Below the pieces are notes generated by a model. That model was not told the origin of the DNA. It worked only from the letters and a program-made list of their open reading frames with translations, and ran no database searches. Source: JBECKR01 sp040235415 (GTDB lineage: Bacteria; Acidobacteriota; Polarisedimenticolia; Polarisedimenticolales; Polarisedimenticolaceae). Taken from it: 8,473 nt of DNA. How positions within the stretch are numbered: the stretch's first letter is position 1; each line of letters opens with the position of its first letter. Position numbers and translations under genes: made by a program. Shown one piece after another: positions 1-6,491 of the stretch. Where the stretch lies: the NCBI GenBank assembly GCA_040235415.1, contig JBECKR010000098.1, positions 1 to 8,473 of the forward strand. The letters are read 5' to 3'.

Positions 1-528
1 GTTCTCGCCCGCGGCCGACTCCGGTCGCGATGCCGCCGGAGCGCCCGCGTGCGGTGCGGACGGCGGCGGGACCGACCCCGCGGTCGCCGGTCGAGGCTCG
101 ACGCGGCTCGCGGCGCCGCTCGGCCACAGCCACCACAGCAGCAAGGCGAGGAGCGCGACCGCGATCACCACGGCGACGAGCCATCTCCGACGCGACCGCG
201 GAGGAGCTTCGCGGGACTCGAGAACCTCCTCGAGCGTCGGGGCCGGTCTTCGACGCAGCATCTCCTGGCCGGTCGCGTCCTCCCGGCGCTCCTGGTCCTG
301 CTCCTCGAGCAGGTAGGCGTTCACCATCGCCTCCGGATCGATGCCGACGAACTGGGCATAGGCACGCACGAAACCCTTGTTGAACACGCCGCCGGGAAGG
401 TGCCGGAAGTCGTTGCGCTCGAGCGCCTCGAGGTAGCGTAGGTTGATCTTCGTCGCTTCGGAGATCTCCCGCAGCGAGATTTGTCGCAACTCTCTCTCGC
501 GCTTGAGCTCTTCGCCGAAGCTGGACAT
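1..528 (-). CDS. rodZ: RodZ-like HTH membrane protein (partial, C-terminus beyond window)
   Basis: The reading frame is open from an ATG at 528 to the window edge, giving 176 residues with no stop. Residues about 5-65 form an Xre/HTH_25-type helix-turn-helix of the RodZ kind, with a typical ISEATKINLRYLEALE segment and the GGVFNKGFVRAYAQFVGID stretch seen in RodZ proteins. A charged linker follows, then an Arg cluster (RSRRR, 111-115), one transmembrane helix (about 116-135) and a Pro/Ala-rich periplasmic segment. This order matches RodZ, which links MreB filaments to the cell-wall elongation machinery. The C-terminal DUF4115-type domain would lie outside the window, so it cannot be confirmed. 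The start is supported by AGGGGGG five bases upstream. The gene has its own promoter at 580-609. An alternative is a RodZ-like regulator without a role in cell shape. Confidence 0.85.
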   Translation of the reverse strand, partial: MSSFGEELKRERELRQISLREISEATKINLRYLEALERNDFRHLPGGVFNKGFVRAYAQFVGIDPEAMVNAYLLEEQDQERREDATGQEMLRRRPAPTLEEVLESREAPPRSRRRWLVAVVIAVALLALLLWWLWPSGAASRVEPRPATAGSVPPPSAPHAGAPAASRPESAAGEN

Positions 529-579
529 CCCGTCCCCCCTGGCGGGCCAGAGTACCGGTCCTCCGGGGGCCGCGCGAGG

Positions 580-609
580 ATTCTAGGGACCCGGTCCGGA
601 CACTGTCAA
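580..609 (-). promoter_or_regulatory. Sigma-70-type promoter of the RodZ-like gene
   Basis: On the minus strand a perfect -35 TTGACA (604-609) is followed after 18 bases by TAGAAT (580-585), one mismatch from... the TATAAT consensus at position 3 only. Transcription would start near 573, leaving a leader of about 45 nt before the ATG at 528. The -35 box overlaps the TGA stop (606-608) of the upstream gene, so the RodZ-like gene can be expressed independently of the genes before it. Confidence 0.75.
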
Positions 610-1397
610 CCGAGCGTCCCGCCGCGCGCCGCGAGCCTTCGCTCGGCCCTGATCCGGACCACTCCGGGCGTCGAAGGGTCGCGTCGCAGGCCGACGAGAT
701 CCCGCCTCGCGAGGCGGTCGACGATGCGCAGCGCGGCGTGCACCGGAGTCGCGGGATTGCCGACCAGCGCCTTCCGGACGGCGAGCCGGCCGCCCCAGAC
801 CGCGTGCGCCGCGATGCGTCCGAGAACCTCCCCCGGCGTGGTCTCGCGGCGGGCGATCTGGACCACGTCCGCCTCGACGAGCCGAGGGTTGTGCAGCAAC
901 GCGTCGAGCACCATCGCCTCGGAGCGGTCCCGCAGCGCCGCGACGAGTCCGCGGCTCGCGCGGCGCGCGAGCGCGACGCGCTCGCCGAGGGCGAGCTCGT
1001 CCATCCGCACGCGCAGCAGCCCCTCGGCCTTGACCCGCACCGTGGGGTGCACCCGGACGTCTCCGGCGGTCTCGACCAGCTCGCGCCAATAAAGATGATG
1101 CAGGAACTGCATCGCCACGGGCGTGGGCGAGTTGGGGTGGCGCGCCAGAGCGCACTTGACGTCGTAGGAAACGGTCCATCGGGGCGTGCGGGCGACCCGG
1201 CGGAGCGCCTCCACCGGCGTCTGACGGTTCCGAAGCGCCGCGAGCACGTCGTCGACCTCGAGCTCCGGGTCGGCCAAGGCTTCGAGAATCGCGGCCGGGG
1301 GCGCGCTCGGCAGAGCGGCGCGGCGACGCTCTCGCGAGCCCTCGTCGTTGCGGGCGCGGGATCGGTCCTCGGTGGGCACGTCTCGAATATAGGGCAT
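606..1397 (-). CDS. Helical-repeat (HEAT-like) hypothetical protein with internal duplication
   Basis: This is a 263-residue protein with no signal peptide or membrane segment, so probably cytoplasmic. After a charged, Arg-rich N-terminus (1-30) the rest is amphipathic helices in repeat units, marked by recurring Asn-Pro or Thr-Pro turns (for example NRQTP at 57-61, HPNSPTP at 87-93, NPRL at 170-173, NPATP at 214-218). Residues 60-128 and 187-255 align without gaps and share 23 identical positions of 69 by hand count, so the protein arose by duplication of a unit of about 127 residues. Such solenoids usually bind other proteins; no catalytic motif is visible and no function is proposed. The ATG lies 14 bases after the stop of the CPBP protease gene, with no obvious Shine-Dalgarno box, suggesting translation coupled to that gene in one transcript. 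A start at the GTG for Val7 is possible. Confidence 0.8.
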   Translation of the reverse strand: MPYIRDVPTEDRSRARNDEGSRERRRAALPSAPPAAILEALADPELEVDDVLAALRNRQTPVEALRRVARTPRWTVSYDVKCALARHPNSPTPVAMQFLHHLYWRELVETAGDVRVHPTVRVKAEGLLRVRMDELALGERVALARRASRGLVAALRDRSEAMVLDALLHNPRLVEADVVQIARRETTPGEVLGRIAAHAVWGGRLAVRKALVGNPATPVHAALRIVDRLARRDLVGLRRDPSTPGVVRIRAERRLAARGGTLG

Positions 1398-1411
1398 TCG
1401 GACGCGGCCGG

Positions 1412-2125
1412 TCAGGACAGCATGAGGATCGCGACGATCAGATTGTTCGCCGCGTGCGCCGCGATCGCAGCGCCGAGCGACCCCGTGCGCAGCCGGACCC
1501 AGGCCAGCACCGCCCCCATCGCGGTGAGCGTCGTGACGAGCACGAGCGCCCCGGCCTCGACGTGCATCGCCCCGAACGCCGCCGAGGTCACGGCGACGGC
1601 GAGCCATCGCGGGGCCCCCGCGAACGCGCGGACCAGCAGGATCTCGCGGAAGAACCACTCCTCGGCGATCGGCGCGAGCAGCACGGCGCTCGCCAGCACC
1701 GGCCAGCGCGCGCCCCCCTCGCGGAAGATGCCCGCCAGCGCGTACGGCTCGCCGAGCGCCTCCATGATCCTCGCACCCGCGAAGTTCAGCCCGAAAACGA
1801 CGACCGCGGCCGCGACGGTCGCCGCCGCCGATCCCCGCGGGATCCGCCAGGGGGTCGGACCGCGCAGCCGGAGCGACAGGCCCGCCGCGACGGCGAGAAG
1901 GGCGGCGGAGCTCAGCGCCGCCGCGATCGCGAAGGTCCGCGCGGTCATCGGCGTCGAGGCGTCCCCGAGGGTCGCGATCGGCAGACCCGCCGCCGCCGCG
2001 ACCTGCAGGAGCGCGACGCCGAGCAGCAGCGCCGCGAACAGGGCGAACGCCGTGATCGCGAGGCCCCGCGCGGACGCGAGCCACGGCGACGGCTCCGGCG
2101 GGGCGGGCTCGAGACGGTGCTCCAC
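1412..2125 (-). CDS. CPBP (Abi/CAAX-like) family intramembrane metalloprotease
   Basis: This is a 237-residue, multi-pass membrane protein. It carries the three CPBP motifs: E155-E156-W-F-F-R160-E161 (EExxxR), F184-G-A-M-H188 (FxxxH) and H224-A-A-N-N228 (HxxxN), which form the glutamate and histidine active site of the Rce1/CPBP fold. Hydrophobic stretches near 20-46, 64-86, 99-117, 143-154, 162-183, 192-210 and 217-236 fit the expected bundle. The family includes CAAX-type proteases, bacteriocin self-immunity proteins and enzymes that cleave membrane anchors; the substrate here is unknown. Translation starts at a GTG. A -10-like TGCTAACGT at 2132-2140 would put the RNA start almost on this GTG, so the message may be leaderless. 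It heads the minus-strand run ending in the RodZ-like gene and is divergent from a second intramembrane protease. Confidence 0.88.
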   Translation of the reverse strand: MEHRLEPAPPEPSPWLASARGLAITAFALFAALLLGVALLQVAAAAGLPIATLGDASTPMTARTFAIAAALSSAALLAVAAGLSLRLRGPTPWRIPRGSAAATVAAAVVVFGLNFAGARIMEALGEPYALAGIFREGGARWPVLASAVLLAPIAEEWFFREILLVRAFAGAPRWLAVAVTSAAFGAMHVEAGALVLVTTLTAMGAVLAWVRLRTGSLGAAIAAHAANNLIVAILMLS

Positions 2126-2131
2126 GGCGCG

Positions 2132-2141
2132 ACGTTAGCAC
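2132..2141 (-). promoter_or_regulatory. Probable -10 element for the CPBP protease gene
   Basis: On the minus strand GTGCTAACGT reads as an extended -10 (TG-n-TAACGT). The predicted RNA start falls at about 2125, the first base of the GTG start codon, which suggests a leaderless or near-leaderless transcript. No convincing -35 box is visible. A near copy, GTGCTACCGT, lies on the opposite strand 32 bases away. Confidence 0.4.
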
Positions 2142-2173
2142 GGGCGTGCCGCAGCGCCGACCGAGGTTTCGGT

Positions 2174-2183
2174 GTGCTACCGT
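2174..2183 (+). promoter_or_regulatory. Probable -10 element for the site-2 protease gene
   Basis: GTGCTACCGT on the plus strand differs by one base from the element on the minus strand at 2132-2141. Read as an extended -10 (TG-n-TACCGT), it predicts an RNA start near 2190, which excludes the upstream GTG at 2146 and the GTG at 2182 as start codons and favours TTG at 2203. There is no clear -35 box. Confidence 0.4.
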
Positions 2184-2202
2184 GGGGGCCCTCGAGGCGA
2201 CT

Positions 2203-2898
2203 TTGGACCTGCAGAACTTCCTTCCGCTCCTTCCGATCTGGTACGCCGTGTTCCTGCTCTCCACGACGGCGCACGAGGCGGCGCACGCCGCCACCGCTCG
2301 CCTCGGAGGGGACGACACCGCGTACCTCACGGGGCAGGTCTCGCTCAACCCGATCCCGCACGTCCGGCGCGAGCCGTTCGGCACCGTCGTCGTGCCGTTG
2401 CTCACCTTCTTGCTGTACCGCGGGAACTGGATGATCGGGTGGGCGAGCGCACCGTACGACCCGCGCTGGGAGGACCGCCATCCGAAGCGGGCCGCCGCGA
2501 TGGCGCTGGCCGGCCCGGGCGCCAACCTGCTGCTCGCGGCGCTGGCGTTCGGGATCCTCAAGCTCGGAATCGCGGCCGAGTGGTGGTTCGAGTCCCCAGC
2601 GCCGGTCATCGACGGGCTCGTCGTGCCCCATCCCGAGGGTCCGGGCTACCTCGAGGGGCTGACCATCTTCCTCTCGATCCTCTTGACGCTCAACGTGCTG
2701 CTGTTCGTGTTCAACCTGATCCCGGTGCCTCCGCTCGACGGCGCGTCGGTCCTGGCCGGGTTCCTACCCGCCGTCCGGAGGCTGCGCGACCACATGCGCT
2801 CGAACGGCATGCTGGGGTTCGTGGGTATCATCATTGCCTGGCAATTGCTTGCCCGGATCTACATTCCGGTGCTCCGGGCGGTCGTGGGGCGGCTGTGA
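2203..2898 (+). CDS. Site-2 protease family (peptidase M50) intramembrane zinc protease
   Basis: This is a 231-residue polytopic membrane protein when started at TTG 2203. The zinc motif H24-E25-A-A-H28 lies in the first membrane helix. The second conserved motif, N171-L-I-P-V-P-P-L-D179-G180, supplies the third zinc ligand (Asp179). The segment with SLNPIPH, REPFG, WASAPYDPRW and ALAGPGAN is typical of compact M50/S2P proteins lacking PDZ domains. Members cleave transmembrane segments; the substrate is unknown. TTG 2203 was chosen because GAGG sits five bases upstream, a -10-like element ends at 2183, and the protein then begins a few residues before the first helix, as usual in this group. 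GTG at 2146 or 2182 would only add a non-conserved, basic N-terminal extension. It is followed 41 bases later by the DUF2914 gene, probably co-transcribed. Confidence 0.87.
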   Translation: MDLQNFLPLLPIWYAVFLLSTTAHEAAHAATARLGGDDTAYLTGQVSLNPIPHVRREPFGTVVVPLLTFLLYRGNWMIGWASAPYDPRWEDRHPKRAAAMALAGPGANLLLAALAFGILKLGIAAEWWFESPAPVIDGLVVPHPEGPGYLEGLTIFLSILLTLNVLLFVFNLIPVPPLDGASVLAGFLPAVRRLRDHMRSNGMLGFVGIIIAWQLLARIYIPVLRAVVGRL

Positions 2899-2939
2899 CT
2901 TTCCGGCCCGAGTCCGTCCGGACGGGGAGGACGTGCGAC

Positions 2940-3386
2940 ATGAGGCTCACGAGGATCGGGACGCCGGTATGGCTCGTCGCGCTGGCGGCGCTCGTCGTGG
3001 TCGCGCCGCTCGCGAGCGCCGAGGAGGGGAGCGCCGAAGAGCCCGGAATGCGGGTGACCGCCTCCGGCGTCGGGACCGGGGTCGAGGACCACGCCCTCGT
3101 CGGCGAGGGCACCGAGTTCCCCGAGGGAACCGAGGTGTTCTTCTGGACGAAGGTCGAGGGCGGCCAGGCGGGGGATCGCATCGTCCACCGCTGGTCGCGC
3201 GAGGGTGAGGAGCGCGTCTCGATCGGCCTCTCGATCGGCGGGCCGCACTGGCGGACGTACTCTCGGAAGAGCCTCCGAAAGGGCGACGCCGGCAGCTGGA
3301 AGGTCGAGGCGCTCACCGAGGACGGCAAGGTGCTCGCGACCGCGGAGTTCACGTGCGTCGCGCCCTCCGGCGACGAGCCGGGCTGA
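2940..3386 (+). CDS. Secreted DUF2914 domain-containing protein
   Basis: This is a 148-residue protein. Residues 1-27 form a Sec signal peptide (basic MRLTR, hydrophobic core, cleavage likely after PLASA27), so it is exported. Residues about 37-140 match the DUF2914 pattern: VFFWTKV (66-72), V82-H83-R84-W85, G100-G101-P-H-W104-R105-T-Y-S108-x-K110, and a final G/W-x-V-E plus DGKVLA strand region (118-133). The family is a small all-beta domain of unknown function found in envelope proteins. The ATG is preceded by GGGGAGG with a nine-base spacer. It follows the site-2 protease gene in the same direction, so an envelope role linked to that protease is conceivable but only inferred. Its stop is 7 bases from the convergent stop of the potassium channel gene. 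Confidence 0.88.
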   Translation: MRLTRIGTPVWLVALAALVVVAPLASAEEGSAEEPGMRVTASGVGTGVEDHALVGEGTEFPEGTEVFFWTKVEGGQAGDRIVHRWSREGEERVSIGLSIGGPHWRTYSRKSLRKGDAGSWKVEALTEDGKVLATAEFTCVAPSGDEPG

Positions 3387-3393
3387 GCCTCGG

Positions 3394-4386
3394 TCAGTCC
3401 CCGCCCCCTTCGGCCAGCGCGGCGACGCGGCGGAGGTTGTCGCGACGCCCGAGCAGGACGAGGGTGTCGCCCGCCGCCGGAGCCAGGTCCGGCGGCGGAT
3501 TGAACCGCATGCCGCCGTCCCCGCCGCGAACGCCGACCACGATGACGTCGAGTTCCCGCCGGATCGGGGCGTCGCGTAGCGTGACGCCCGCGAGGGACGA
3601 GGTCGGCTCGAGGCGAACCTCCTCGAGCGCGAGGTCGGTGTCGGCCCACTGGCTGATCGCGTCGATGAACTCGGTCACGGACGGATGCAACAGCTGCCGG
3701 GCGAGGAGGCGCCCTCCGCTGAGGTACGGGTTCAGCACGCGCGTCGCGCCGGCGGCGATCATCTTGCGGTCGTTCTTCTCGTTCGACGATCGCGCGATGA
3801 TCGTCATGGCACGGTTCACCGACCGAGCGGTCAAGGTGACGAAGAGGTTGTCGGCGTCGTTCGCGAGCACGGTCGCCATCGCGCGCGCGCGCTCGACCCC
3901 GGCCTGAGCGAGCACGGCGTCGGTGGTGGCGTCGCCTTGGACGTAGAGCAGGCCGCGACCTTCGAGCTCCGCGATCCGTTCCGGGTCCTTGTCGATCACC
4001 ACGAACGGCACCTCGCGGGCGTGCAGCTGATCGACGACGGTCACGCCCATGCGGCCGTAGCCGCACACGACGACGTGCCCGTCGAGCCGCCGGATCTCCA
4101 TTCCCATCCTCCGTCGCCGGATCACCCCGCGCTCGAGCAGGGCCTCGGTGGCCTTGGTCGCGGCGTACGCCAGCGTCCCCACGCCGCTCAGGATCAGTCC
4201 GCCGGTGAACACCTTGCCGAGGGGCGTGAGGTTGTGGACCTCCCCGAAGCCGACGGTGCTCAGCGTGATGATCGTCATGTACAGGCTGTCCAGGAGCGGC
4301 CAGCCCTCGAGGATCGTGTAGCCGATCGTTCCGATGCCGATCAGCGCCACGAACGCGGCGATGGCGAGGCGCGCCTTGCGGTCCAT
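3394..4386 (-). CDS. MthK-like two-helix potassium channel with RCK (TrkA-N/TrkA-C) domain
   Basis: This is a 330-residue protein. Residues 7-27 are the outer helix, 34-43 the pore helix, T44-V45-G46-F47-G48-E49 the potassium selectivity filter, and 55-78 the inner helix. A basic linker (RRRR, 90-93) leads to an RCK N-lobe starting at 103, with the nucleotide-binding Rossmann motif G109-Y-G111-R-M-G114 and an acidic residue at the end of the second strand (D132). A TrkA-C-type lobe occupies about 245-330. The order matches ligand-gated channels such as MthK, in which RCK domains form a gating ring in the cytoplasm. Ligand identity cannot be read here. ATG 4386 is chosen because the protein begins just before the first helix; the same frame stays open upstream into a non-homologous, antisense region. 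A well-placed internal ribosome site at 4099-4112 may yield an RCK-only product. Confidence 0.92.
   Translation of the reverse strand: MDRKARLAIAAFVALIGIGTIGYTILEGWPLLDSLYMTIITLSTVGFGEVHNLTPLGKVFTGGLILSGVGTLAYAATKATEALLERGVIRRRRMGMEIRRLDGHVVVCGYGRMGVTVVDQLHAREVPFVVIDKDPERIAELEGRGLLYVQGDATTDAVLAQAGVERARAMATVLANDADNLFVTLTARSVNRAMTIIARSSNEKNDRKMIAAGATRVLNPYLSGGRLLARQLLHPSVTEFIDAISQWADTDLALEEVRLEPTSSLAGVTLRDAPIRRELDVIVVGVRGGDGGMRFNPPPDLAPAAGDTLVLLGRRDNLRRVAALAEGGGD
4099..4112 (-). promoter_or_regulatory. Internal ribosome binding site and start (Met96) within the channel gene
   Basis: On the minus strand GGAGG (4108-4112) is followed by six bases and the in-frame ATG for Met96 (4099-4101). Met94 is also in frame but abuts the GGAGG, too close to be used with it. 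The main start at 4386 has no comparable box. Initiation at Met96 would give a 235-residue soluble protein that begins seven residues before the RCK domain. MthK is known to be made in this way, with an RCK-only product from an internal Met in the same linker. Confidence 0.45.
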
Positions 4387-4464
4387 ATCGCGAAGCCCCC
4401 GGTGCGCGCGCGGCGGTTGCCGGCCAGAAAGGCTAGCATGACGCTGTCGACGTGTGGAGGTCGG
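4387..4464. promoter_or_regulatory. Divergent promoter spacer between channel and thioredoxin genes
   Basis: This 78-base spacer must drive both genes. On the minus strand TGCTAGCCT (4428-4436) is a plausible extended -10 for the channel gene, with an RNA start near 4421. On the plus strand the overlapping TAGCAT (4432-4437) could serve the thioredoxin gene, with a start near 4444. The two lie on the palindrome GCTAGC, so use of one would exclude the other. No clear -35 box was found for either. Confidence 0.35.
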
Positions 4465-5007
4465 ATGCCGCCCGCGCTTCCATGGCGCCGCGCCGCGCGG
4501 ATCCTGCTGTGGGGCTCCGTGATCGCGGTTGCGGCGTGGCTGTGGTTCTCGCAGACGGGACGCCTGCACCTCGTTTCGCCCGAGCGCGCCCCGCAGGCCA
4601 CGGGCCTCGTCGTCGCCGACCCCGCCGGCGCGCGGGTCGATCTGGCGGAATTCCAAGGTAAAGTCGTGCTCGTGAACCTGTGGGCGTCGTGGTGCGGGCC
4701 CTGCCGCGCCGAGATCCCGGGGATCGCTGAGGTGTACCGGCGCTACCGCGGCCGCGGCCTCGTCGTCCTCGGCGTCTCGGTCGACGACGCCTCGCCGTCC
4801 GAGGTCGCGCGTCTCGCCGAGTCGCTCGGAATCCCGTATCCCGTGCTCGTTCCGGCGGGTGCGTTCACCGGGCCGTTCTCGACGACCGGCGTCATCCCGC
4901 AATCGTGGCTCGTCGACCGCGAGGGGCGCGTACGCGCCGTCCACACCGGGTACCTCTCGGAATCGGCGCTCGAGGAAGCCTGCCGGACGCTGCTCGACGG
5001 GGCGTGA
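4465..5007 (+). CDS. TlpA/ResA-like membrane-anchored thiol-disulfide oxidoreductase
   Basis: This is a 180-residue protein. An N-terminal signal anchor (basic 8-12, hydrophobic 13-28) places a thioredoxin-fold domain (about 44-178) outside the cytoplasmic membrane. The active site is W76-C77-G78-P79-C80 in the context VLVNLWASWCGPCRAEIP, and the cis-proline is P145 in GVIPQSWLVD, as in the AhpC/TSA-Redoxin/TlpA group. Such proteins reduce or exchange disulfides in exported proteins, often in cytochrome c maturation; the partner is not visible here. ATG 4465 is supported by GGAGG (4456-4460) four bases upstream. ATG 4438 is in frame but overlaps the probable -10 region. The gene is divergent from the potassium channel and its TGA directly abuts the stop of the convergent M23 peptidase gene. 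Confidence 0.9.
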   Translation: MPPALPWRRAARILLWGSVIAVAAWLWFSQTGRLHLVSPERAPQATGLVVADPAGARVDLAEFQGKVVLVNLWASWCGPCRAEIPGIAEVYRRYRGRGLVVLGVSVDDASPSEVARLAESLGIPYPVLVPAGAFTGPFSTTGVIPQSWLVDREGRVRAVHTGYLSESALEEACRTLLDGA

Positions 5008-6336
5008 TCAGCCGCCCGCGTCGGTCGCCGGGACGGTGCCCGCCATCTCCCAGCCCGGTTCGGCCGGGTGAACCGCCGTCAGCACCGGGTCCCACCGTGC
5101 CCGCGCGTTCTCGAGTCGCGGGCGGAGCGCCGCGGGCAGGCTCTCGACCGGCGGATTCCGGAACTTCAGCGGGTCGATCGCGCGACCGTCGTGGAGCATC
5201 GTGAAGTGCAGGTGCGGGCCGGTCGCCCGGCCGGTCGCGCCGACGAATCCGATCACCTCGTTTTGACGGACGTTCGCGCCGGTGCGGACCCCCCGCGCGA
5301 ACCCGGAGAGGTGACCGTAGACCGTGACGTATCCGCCCCCGTGACGGACCTTGATGCAGCGGCCGAGCGGCCCGGCCCAGCCGGCCGCGATGACGCGGCC
5401 GTCCGCCGCGGCGACCACCGGCGTGCCGGCATCGGCCGCGAAGTCGACCCCGTGATGCGGTACCACGCGGCGGGTCACGGGATTGCGGCGCGCCTGGCTG
5501 AAGCGGCTGCTGATCCGACGGTAGTTCAGCGGGCTCTTGAGGAACGTCTTGCGCAGCGGCGTGCCGTCGGGGCCGTAGTACCCGCCGTCGCCCCCGGCGG
5601 TCTCGACCCAGTACGCCGTGGAGCGTGCCAGCGCGCCCTCGTAGGACGCGGCCACGATCCGGCCGATCCCGATCTCGGCGCCTTGCTTCGGTGCGTCGCC
5701 GCGCAGGGACGGCAGGTCGACCGGAGGCGCCCCGAGCACGCGGCGCTCGTAGGCCACGCGCACGACGTCTCCCGGTCGAGGCTCGACCAGGAGATCGACG
5801 TCCCACTGGAAGATATCGGCATAGGCCGGGACCAGCGCCGTGGCTTCCGGGTCGTGCTCGAGCGCTTGGGCGACGGAGGTCGCGACGATGCCGCCGGTCG
5901 TGACGATCTCGGTCTCGATCGGGACGTCGCGGACCGCCGCCTCGATCCGGTCGTCGGAGAACGTGACCCGGACGAAGCGGTCCTCCTCGCCCCGCACCGC
6001 GATCCCCTCGAGCCGCCCCGAAGGCGAGAACCGCGCGGTCAGCCCCGTTCCCGCGGGCAGCCGCCGGGGATCGAGCGCGGACCTCAGGGCGGTCACGGCG
6101 GCGACGCGCTGCGCCGGCTCGAGTCCGACGGACGCCAGCGCTTCGGCGAGGGTGTGGCCCGGCTCGAGCGTCGCGCGCTCGATCCGGTCCGGGGGGATCA
6201 TGACGGGAGCGGCGACGGCGGCGACCCCGGCCTGGTCCGGCTGCACCCGACCGCCGGCGGTGCAGGCGAGGACGACGGCGACGATCGAGAGCGAGGAGCC
6301 GGCGAGAATCGAGCGGGGGGGGAGGAAGGGTCTCAA
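5008..6336 (-). CDS. M23 family (LytM/MepM-like) murein endopeptidase
   Basis: This is a 442-residue exported protein when started at TTG 6336. Residues 1-25 form a signal sequence ending in VVLAC25; this may be a lipobox or an ordinary signal peptide. Residues about 54-105 resemble the LysM-like/OapA region of MepM-type enzymes (GHTLAEALASVGL), and 105-270 a linker domain. The LytM domain at about 270-395 is intact: zinc ligands H294, D298 (HHGVD) and H377, catalytic H342 (YGHLS) and H375 (GPHLHF). It should cut peptidoglycan cross-links in the periplasm. A TTG at 6474 in the same frame adds 46 non-conserved residues, but lies upstream of the predicted RNA start near 6455 and would bury the signal sequence. 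TTG 6336 has GGAG about ten bases upstream. Start confidence is moderate; family confidence is high. Confidence 0.9.
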   Translation of the reverse strand: MRPFLPPRSILAGSSLSIVAVVLACTAGGRVQPDQAGVAAVAAPVMIPPDRIERATLEPGHTLAEALASVGLEPAQRVAAVTALRSALDPRRLPAGTGLTARFSPSGRLEGIAVRGEEDRFVRVTFSDDRIEAAVRDVPIETEIVTTGGIVATSVAQALEHDPEATALVPAYADIFQWDVDLLVEPRPGDVVRVAYERRVLGAPPVDLPSLRGDAPKQGAEIGIGRIVAASYEGALARSTAYWVETAGGDGGYYGPDGTPLRKTFLKSPLNYRRISSRFSQARRNPVTRRVVPHHGVDFAADAGTPVVAAADGRVIAAGWAGPLGRCIKVRHGGGYVTVYGHLSGFARGVRTGANVRQNEVIGFVGATGRATGPHLHFTMLHDGRAIDPLKFRNPPVESLPAALRPRLENARARWDPVLTAVHPAEPGWEMAGTVPATDAGG

Positions 6337-6461
6337 GGGAACGTGTCTCCAGGGGGCGCGGGTTACCGGATTCGGACCGGGCGTCTCAATATCGTTCGCG
6401 ATCGCTCCCCGCGCAAATCGGAGATCGGCGCCGCGACGGGACTTTCGGGAACGAGCTCCGG

Positions 6462-6491
6462 ATTCTGACCCCAACCCCCGTCCGGCGTCAA
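6462..6491 (-). promoter_or_regulatory. Sigma-70-type promoter of the M23 peptidase gene
   Basis: On the minus strand TTGACG (6486-6491, five of six consensus bases) is followed after 18 bases by CAGAAT (6462-6467, four of six). The layout is the same as that of the RodZ-like gene promoter. The RNA would start near 6455, giving a leader of about 120 nt before TTG 6336 and arguing against translation from TTG 6474. Confidence 0.5.

Noticed and set aside
738..2138. Plus-strand open frame of 466 codons
   Set aside because: It lies antisense to the HEAT-like and CPBP genes, which have clear motifs. Its composition is Arg/Ala-rich with no recognisable domain, as expected for antisense frames in GC-rich DNA.
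1398..2609. Long upstream extension of the HEAT-like frame across the CPBP and site-2 protease genes
   Set aside because: The extension is in a wrong frame relative to two well-supported genes. Protein-like composition begins only after the ATG at 1397.
4387..4944. Upstream extension of the potassium channel frame
   Set aside because: It is antisense to the thioredoxin gene and has no similarity to channel N-termini. The first transmembrane helix starts right after Met at 4386.
5068..6468. Plus-strand open frame of 466 codons
   Set aside because: It is antisense to the intact M23 peptidase gene, has no domain, and has Asp/Arg-rich low-complexity content.
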